DNA of 10,253 nt, taken from positions 8,061 through 18,313 of the forward strand of contig DMHA01000387.1 of NCBI GenBank assembly GCA_003449615.1. The letters run 5' to 3'. This document shows, piece by piece, positions 6,594-10,253 of the stretch. Position numbers and translations under genes: made by a program. The number at the start of each line of letters is the position of its first letter. Position 1 is the stretch's first letter. Source of the stretch: Flavobacterium sp. Lineage in GTDB: Bacteria > Bacteroidota > Bacteroidia > Flavobacteriales > Flavobacteriaceae. Below the pieces are notes generated by a model that saw only the letters and a list, made by a program, of their open reading frames with translations, was not told the origin of the DNA and did not search any database.

Positions 6594-7394
6594 ATGAATC
6601 AAGATGATAATGACGATGAAGAACTTCCAAAATTGAATATCAAGCAGGAAAATGAGTTTAAAAAACTAAAACTTAATCTAGAACACGGAGCGGTTTTTCC
6701 TGATAAATTACACCCTGATTTACCTCCAGAGATTGAGTCTATTTTTTTGGATTCGGTAATGAATTTTGAAAACGCTTCTAAAAATGCAAAACAAATTACT
6801 GTTTTCGAAAAATTAGGCAAACCTGAATTCAAACCCGCAGATACATTATCTGACGAGGAAATAGCCGTTGAATTGGATCGAATGATGGATTTAATGCATC
6901 AAAACTCACTGGCATTGAATGTATTGGCCGACTATGAAGATGAAAATCGATTAATTTATTCTTTTATAACCGAAGAACTTTTTTTGCATGAAATGAATGA
7001 TTTGAATATTCCCGGAATGGTAACCAATTTTATTTACGAGGAATTTCATCAAAATCACAAGTACGATTTAGAACATGCTACCGAAGAATTTTTAAAAATG
7101 TTTTTGAATACAAAATCCGATTTTTATGATGAATTTCATAGCGAAGATGCTACTAATCACGAAGAACTTAACAATTTTAGATCTTTATTCAAAAAATTTA
7201 AAATTAAGTTTTTGGAATTTAGAGCAATAATTTTTGACGAAAAAGATGCGAAAGTGGATTTTGAAATTGATTTTTGGGCAAAAATCAAAGGATCTGGAAA
7301 CAAGATGTACTATTCAGGAATTGGAAATATGACTTTTGAATATGAATATGGTTATTGGTATGTGAGGAAAGTGACTTTACCTATTATTAATTGA
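6594..7394 (+). CDS. Conserved-looking hypothetical protein, possible NTF2-like C-terminus
   Basis: I do not recognise this 266-residue protein. It has no signal peptide or membrane segment and is acidic, with a very acidic start (MNQDDNDDEE). Residues 1-60 are rich in charge and proline and may be flexible. Residues 85-190 look helical with many Glu, Phe and His. Residues 200-264 read as beta strands: KIKFLEFRAIIFD, AKVDFEIDFWAKI, MYYSGIGNMTFEYEYGYWYVRKVTLP. This hydrophobic-aromatic pattern ending in a Trp strand resembles the sheet of NTF2/SnoaL-like domains; that is inference from pattern alone. The ATG at 6594 follows a 102-nt AT-rich gap after the protease terminator, in which I find no consensus promoter. 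It stands alone and is convergent with the alkyltransferase-like gene. Clean coding structure supports a real gene. Confidence 0.8.
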   Translation: MNQDDNDDEELPKLNIKQENEFKKLKLNLEHGAVFPDKLHPDLPPEIESIFLDSVMNFENASKNAKQITVFEKLGKPEFKPADTLSDEEIAVELDRMMDLMHQNSLALNVLADYEDENRLIYSFITEELFLHEMNDLNIPGMVTNFIYEEFHQNHKYDLEHATEEFLKMFLNTKSDFYDEFHSEDATNHEELNNFRSLFKKFKIKFLEFRAIIFDEKDAKVDFEIDFWAKIKGSGNKMYYSGIGNMTFEYEYGYWYVRKVTLPIIN

Positions 7395-7414
7395 TTTGTG
7401 GGGGTTTTTAATTA

Positions 7415-7431
7415 TTTGTAAATTTTACAAA
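7415..7431. repeat. AT-rich palindrome between convergent genes
   Basis: TTTGTAAA (7415-7422) and TTTACAAA (7424-7431) form a perfect inverted repeat around one central T. They lie in the 50-nt gap between the convergent hypothetical gene and the alkyltransferase-like gene. The position fits a weak bidirectional terminator, but the stem is purely A/T apart from one G-C pair per arm. Confidence 0.4.
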
Positions 7432-7444
7432 AATTAGGAAATAA

Positions 7445-7789
7445 TTACAAACCCATTTCTGGTTGCCAAAAATGCTTTTCAAAATCAATAATTTTATTTT
7501 CAACAACAATAATTCCCTCACTTTCTAGTAATTGTTGCATTAAATTTGTTCCTTCAAAATGGTGTTTTCCAGTAAGCAACCCTTTTCTGTTTACCACACG
7601 ATGTGCTGGAACATCTTCAAGATTATGTGCAGCATTCATTGCCCAACCCACCATTCTGGCTGATCGAGCCGTTCCTAAGGCTTTTGCAATGGCACCATAA
7701 GAAGTGACTTTACCGTAAGGAATTTGTCTGGCAACAGCATAGACTTTCTCGAAAAAATTGTCATTTGAATTGGTCATCTCTATTGACAA
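7445..7789 (-). CDS. Alkyltransferase-like protein (ATL), MGMT family
   Basis: A 114-residue protein of the O6-alkylguanine-DNA alkyltransferase family, consisting only of the DNA-binding domain. The family frame is clear: IPYGKVTSYGAIA (Tyr31), the recognition helix ARMVGWAMNAA with the probable Arg finger at Arg45, and VPAHRVVNRKG. In true MGMT the last motif is PCHRV with the alkyl-accepting cysteine. Here Ala62 replaces it, so the protein cannot accept alkyl groups. Such ATL proteins bind O6-alkylguanine, flip it out and pass it to nucleotide excision repair; that role is known for the family and inferred here. The ATG at 7789 overlaps the upstream transporter's end by 10 nt. An in-frame Met5 at 7777 would start just after that stop and is almost equally possible. 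It is the last gene of the trmB operon. Confidence 0.93.
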   Translation of the reverse strand: MSIEMTNSNDNFFEKVYAVARQIPYGKVTSYGAIAKALGTARSARMVGWAMNAAHNLEDVPAHRVVNRKGLLTGKHHFEGTNLMQQLLESEGIIVVENKIIDFEKHFWQPEMGL

Positions 7790-8415
7790 TAATATTCTAT
7801 GATATTGATTAAGGTAATAATCGAAATCAATCCTGTAATAGTTCCAATAATGGTATTCATGTTTTTCATGATATAATCTCTCTTGTTTTTAAGTTTGTCA
7901 AAAAAAGAAATATACAAATAAAAGACTAGAAACGAACCCAGCAAAACACCGTTTACGAAAATTAAAATAGAAGTCGTTTCAAACGAAAATAGCTTATAGG
8001 ATGCCAATGAAATACTGACAAAAACATAGTATGGAATTGGGAAAAAATTAAGTGCTGAAAGTAACATTCCCAGAAAAAAACGTTTGGTTACGCTTTTGAT
8101 GTCAAGTTTTTTGGTTTTATCTTTTGGTTTCTTGGCCAACCATAAAAAATAAACCGTTAATGTGGCAAAAATACCAAATCCTATTTCTCGCAACAAAGTG
8201 ACTAAATCCGGGCGACGGTTGATAATCTTAGCAAACAAAATAGAGAAAAAAACTTGGACACAAATGATTATCAAAGCTCCAAAAACAAACCACAACGCAT
8301 TTCGTTTGCCTTCTTTATGGTTTACTTTCGCAGCAGTCATATTGATTAATCCAGGCGGAATAATCCCTATGAAAGCACTAATAAAACCGAAAAATAGTGG
8401 CGTTATATAATTCAT
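7780..8415 (-). CDS. LysE/RhtB-type inner-membrane exporter
   Basis: A 211-residue membrane protein with about six hydrophobic segments: residues 4-26, 40-64, 76-93, 112-135, 146-170 and 186-206. The first contains GIIPPGLINM, the flavobacterial form of the LysE-family N-terminal signature. The loop between the third and fourth segments is lysine-rich (LAKKPKDKTKKLD), as expected for the cytoplasmic side. LysE/RhtB proteins export amino acids or related small molecules; the substrate here is unknown. It is the middle gene of a three-gene unit, 28 nt after trmB and overlapping the alkyltransferase-like gene by 10 nt. Nothing links the three functions biochemically, so this looks like a housekeeping operon of convenience. 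Length is normal for the family. Confidence 0.88.
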   Translation of the reverse strand: MNYITPLFFGFISAFIGIIPPGLINMTAAKVNHKEGKRNALWFVFGALIIICVQVFFSILFAKIINRRPDLVTLLREIGFGIFATLTVYFLWLAKKPKDKTKKLDIKSVTKRFFLGMLLSALNFFPIPYYVFVSISLASYKLFSFETTSILIFVNGVLLGSFLVFYLYISFFDKLKNKRDYIMKNMNTIIGTITGLISIITLINIIEYYCQ

Positions 8416-8443
8416 CTATTCTGTTTTTGTGCTGAAAAAACTG

Positions 8444-9121
8444 CTACTCTTTAATTTTAAATCGAATATACGTAATTGCTTTGTTAATTTCCAAATATTG
8501 TTTTTCATAAAAGGTCTGAAAAGCAGTAACTTCGGCTGGACTTCCTTCGTTTACATACACATTATGATTGGCATACAAAATTTCGTGACCTTCGCCGTGA
8601 AGCAATCCAAGGGTGTAACCGTGCATAAATTCACTATCGGTTTTCAGGTTGACAACACCTTCTTTTTTGAGGATTTTTTTATACAATTGCAAAAATTCTG
8701 AATTGGTCATTCTGTGTTTGGTGCGTTTGTATTTGATTTGCGGATCGGGAAAAGTAATCCAAATTTCATCTACTTCATTTTCTGCAAAAATATGATTGAT
8801 TAATTCGATTTGGGTGCGAATAAAAGCTACATTATGCAATCCTGTTTCCACGGCAGTCTTGGCTCCACGCCAAAAACGAGCTCCTTTGATATCGATGCCA
8901 ACAAAGTTTTTGTCGGGATATTTTTCAGCCAAACCTACAGAATATTCGCCTTTGCCACAGCCTAATTCGATTACTATTGGATTGTTGTTTTTGAAAAAAT
9001 CATTGTTCCATTTGCCTTTCAGTGGAAATAAATTGCCTAAAACTTCTTCTCTAGTAGGTTGAAAAACATTGTTGAATGTTTCGTTTTCCTTGAATCTTTT
9101 TAACTTGTTTTTACTTCCCAC
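8444..9121 (-). CDS. trmB: tRNA (guanine(46)-N7)-methyltransferase TrmB
   Basis: TrmB methylates N7 of G46 in the variable loop of tRNAs, using S-adenosylmethionine. The 225-residue sequence has the full family set: the SAM-binding loop IELGCGKGEYS (residues 51-61), GIDIKGARFWRGAKTA (75-90) with the ribose-binding acidic Asp77, the catalytic-region ITFPDPQIKYKRTKHRMTN (122-140), and LKTDSEFMHGY (159-169). Length is typical for bacteria. The start at 9121 gives the usual basic N-terminus (MGSKNKLKRFKEN). It is the first gene of a minus-strand unit with a LysE-type exporter (28-nt gap) and the ATL gene. It lies downstream of, but is separated by a strong hairpin from, the HPF/RaiA gene, so it has its own promoter. 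Confidence 0.97.
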   Translation of the reverse strand: MGSKNKLKRFKENETFNNVFQPTREEVLGNLFPLKGKWNNDFFKNNNPIVIELGCGKGEYSVGLAEKYPDKNFVGIDIKGARFWRGAKTAVETGLHNVAFIRTQIELINHIFAENEVDEIWITFPDPQIKYKRTKHRMTNSEFLQLYKKILKKEGVVNLKTDSEFMHGYTLGLLHGEGHEILYANHNVYVNEGSPAEVTAFQTFYEKQYLEINKAITYIRFKIKE

Positions 9122-9146
9122 TTTTTATAAAATATTTTACCTCTTA

Positions 9147-9180
9147 CAAATTAACCATAAGGTATTCGTTGGCAAAATTA
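9147..9180 (-). promoter_or_regulatory. Candidate promoter region of the trmB operon
   Basis: Two overlapping minus-strand candidates are present. TAATTTTG (9180-9173) matches the -7 consensus exactly but lacks a TTG at the right distance. TTAATTTG (9154-9147) has one -7 mismatch but has TTG (9175-9173) 18 nt upstream. Either gives a leader of about 20-45 nt. I cannot choose between them. Confidence 0.4.
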
Positions 9181-9312
9181 GGGAATTTATTAAATGAAAT
9201 TGCGTGGATTTTAAAAACTGTTTGCATATTGAAGATTTTGTGGGCAGAAGGATTTAGAATGCTGAATAATTGTTGCACAAGACTAAAGAAAAGTTCTTAA
9301 ATGAAATAAATA

Positions 9313-9351
9313 AAAACAGTCTAAGAAAGAATTACTTTTTTAGACTGTTTT
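9313..9351 (-). terminator. Rho-independent terminator of the HPF/RaiA-family gene
   Basis: A 17-bp hairpin (9313-9329 with 9335-9351, one G-U wobble, loop AATTA) lies 30 nt past the stop of the minus-strand gene. Read on the minus strand it is followed by a T-rich run (the A tract at 9312-9316 and beyond). It separates this gene from trmB. Confidence 0.82.
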
Positions 9352-9380
9352 AGTGAATTAATAGTAACCCATCAAAAAAA

Positions 9381-9695
9381 TTAGTAAGCTGTTTGTTTAT
9401 CAAAAGTGGTGTTGAGGATTTTCTTTATTTTCTCACTGGCCTGAAAAAAAGCTTTCTCTATAGAATCTGCATAAGCTGTGACTGCAATAGGTTTTAATTT
9501 TGTAGGACGCGCTTCAATCATACAACGTTTGTCGTTAACACCGCCTTTATCACTATTTTCATCACCAAGATGCACCTCAATTCGAGTCACTTTATCGTCA
9601 AAACGAGCCAACTCTTTTTCTAATTCTGAAGTAAAAAATTTTTCTAATCTTTCGTGACCTTCGATGTTTTTGTCTGTATTAAATTGAATTTTCAT
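9381..9695 (-). CDS. HPF/RaiA-family ribosome-associated protein
   Basis: A 104-residue cytoplasmic protein of the ribosome hibernation factor / sigma-54 modulation family. Such proteins bind the 30S decoding region in stress or stationary phase and stop translation. The pattern fits the beta-alpha-beta-beta-beta-alpha fold: a first strand MKIQFNTD, a helix (residues 13-31), strands around RIEVHLGDEN (38-47) and KRCMIEARP (56-64), PIAVTAYADS (69-78), then a C-terminal helix. The block DEN..K.G..DKRC.IEAR (45-63) is, as I recall, typical of a variant subgroup and not of standard Hpf, so this may be a second, specialised paralogue. It is short-form, without the C-terminal dimerisation domain of long HPF. 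It is a single-gene unit with its own promoter (9723-9753) and terminator. Start at 9695 is well supported. Confidence 0.85.
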   Translation of the reverse strand: MKIQFNTDKNIEGHERLEKFFTSELEKELARFDDKVTRIEVHLGDENSDKGGVNDKRCMIEARPTKLKPIAVTAYADSIEKAFFQASEKIKKILNTTFDKQTAY

Positions 9696-9722
9696 ATTGG
9701 TAAATTATTTATTGATTATTCT

Positions 9723-9753
9723 CAAAAATAGTAAGTTTGTTTGATAAAAACAG
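9723..9753 (-). promoter_or_regulatory. Promoter of the HPF/RaiA-family gene
   Basis: On the minus strand TATTTTTG (9730-9723) matches the -7 consensus TAnnTTTG. CTG (9753-9751), one base off the usual TTG, lies 20 nt upstream of it. The predicted leader is about 20 nt before the ATG at 9695. Confidence 0.6.
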
Positions 9754-9833
9754 GAGCGTTAATAAAACTTTATGAAAATAAAACAAAGAAAAATGCTTCA
9801 TCAATTACAATTATTCACTTCTTCTCATTATAC

Positions 9834-9869
9834 AAAAAAACCCTGTGTTTCCATAGATTCACAGGGTTT
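9834..9869 (-). terminator. Rho-independent terminator of the prolyl oligopeptidase gene
   Basis: AAACCCTGTG (9838-9847) and CACAGGGTTT (9860-9869) form a perfect 10-bp stem with a 12-nt loop. Read on the minus strand it is followed by a run of seven T (9840-9834). It lies 16 nt beyond the stop codon at 9886. Confidence 0.9.
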
Positions 9870-9885
9870 ATATTAATTAAAATTA

Positions 9886-10253
9886 TTACTTCTTTGGCAA
9901 TGCTTTGAAACCCATATTATACAAAGTAAACGCTTGAATATCCACATTTTCCTGTATCGTTGCCGCTACTGATTTTCCTGCTCCGTGACCTGCATTGACA
10001 TCAATACGAATCAATACTGGATTTGTTCCTGATTGTTTTTCTTGCAATTCGGCAGCAAATTTGAAACTATGTGCGGGAACTACTCGGTCATCGTGATCGC
10101 CTGTAGTGACCATTGTAGCGGGATATTTTGTTCCTTTTTTCACATTACTTACGGGAGAATAGCCTTTGATATATTCGAACATTTCTTTGCTGTCTTGAGA
10201 AGTGCCATAATCAAAAGCCCATCCAGCTCCTGAGGTAAAAGTATGGTAACGCA
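9886..10253 (-). CDS. Prolyl oligopeptidase (S9), C-terminal fragment at window edge
   Basis: The frame stays open from the stop at 9886 to the right edge, about 122 codons, so this is the C-terminal end of a larger gene and not a small protein starting at the internal Met at 10182. The residues before that Met ([20 protein letters not shown]) are typical of S9 prolyl endopeptidases. Two members of the catalytic triad are visible: the Asp in [10 protein letters not shown] (codon 10092-10090) and the His in NAGHGAGKS (codon 9987-9985). The Arg of DDR is the usual C-terminal-binding residue. The nucleophile Ser lies outside the window. The enzyme cleaves after proline in peptides of limited size. 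In flavobacteria it is usually exported, but the N-terminus needed to tell is missing. A strong terminator follows. Confidence 0.95.
   Translation of the reverse strand, partial: RYHTFTSGAGWAFDYGTSQDSKEMFEYIKGYSPVSNVKKGTKYPATMVTTGDHDDRVVPAHSFKFAAELQEKQSGTNPVLIRIDVNAGHGAGKSVAATIQENVDIQAFTLYNMGFKALPKK

Noticed and set aside
8162..9062. Plus-strand frames opposite the exporter and trmB
   Set aside because: They are antisense shadows of well-supported genes, with low-quality amino-acid composition.
9886..10182. Stand-alone 98-residue protein starting at the Met at 10182
   Set aside because: The frame continues upstream to the window edge with typical prolyl oligopeptidase sequence, so the Met is internal.
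1..10253. CRISPR array, insertion sequence, phage genes, tRNA or rRNA
   Set aside because: I saw no regularly spaced repeats, transposase or integrase, terminal inverted repeats flanking a gene block, tRNA cloverleaf or rRNA sequence.

Overview
The window is AT-rich, with G+C roughly one third by eye. It reads as chromosomal DNA of a Bacteroidota, most likely a Flavobacterium or close relative. Start codons are preceded by A-rich stretches, not clear Shine-Dalgarno sequences. Several genes carry the Bacteroidota-type promoter (a -33 TTG about 19 nt upstream of a -7 TAnnTTTG). The gene set is also typical of flavobacteria: SUF cluster, lipoprotein subtilase, TrmB and a prolyl endopeptidase.

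Left end (1-1492): the minus-strand start of a SUF iron-sulfur assembly operon. An A-type carrier (SufA/IscA-like) is followed 13 nt later by sufB, which runs off the left edge. A well-formed minus-strand promoter at 1463-1492 drives them. Left-centre (1533-3804): a plus-strand accessory block. A small DUF6922-like protein overlaps an AbiEii-type nucleotidyltransferase, a candidate toxin-antitoxin-like pair. Next come two tandem Uma2-family proteins with their own promoter. Their first 31 codons are almost identical in DNA while the rest has diverged.

Centre (3871-7394): plus-strand metallo-beta-lactamase-fold hydrolase, an S8 subtilase lipoprotein with a large insertion and a strong terminator, and an unrecognised acidic 266-residue protein with a possible NTF2-like C-terminus. 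Right (7445-9121): a minus-strand operon trmB - LysE-type transporter - alkyltransferase-like protein, tightly packed. Right end (9313-10253): minus-strand HPF/RaiA-family ribosome-associated protein with promoter and long hairpin terminator, then the C-terminal end of a prolyl oligopeptidase with its own terminator.

Most genes are housekeeping. The parts that look accessory are the AbiEii-like pair and the Uma2 pair at 1533-3804. I see no insertion sequence, CRISPR array, tRNA, rRNA or clear attachment site. No gene-free stretch exceeds 300 nt. The longest (9122-9312, 1342-1569 and 9696-9885) hold promoters and terminators and otherwise show nothing I can support.
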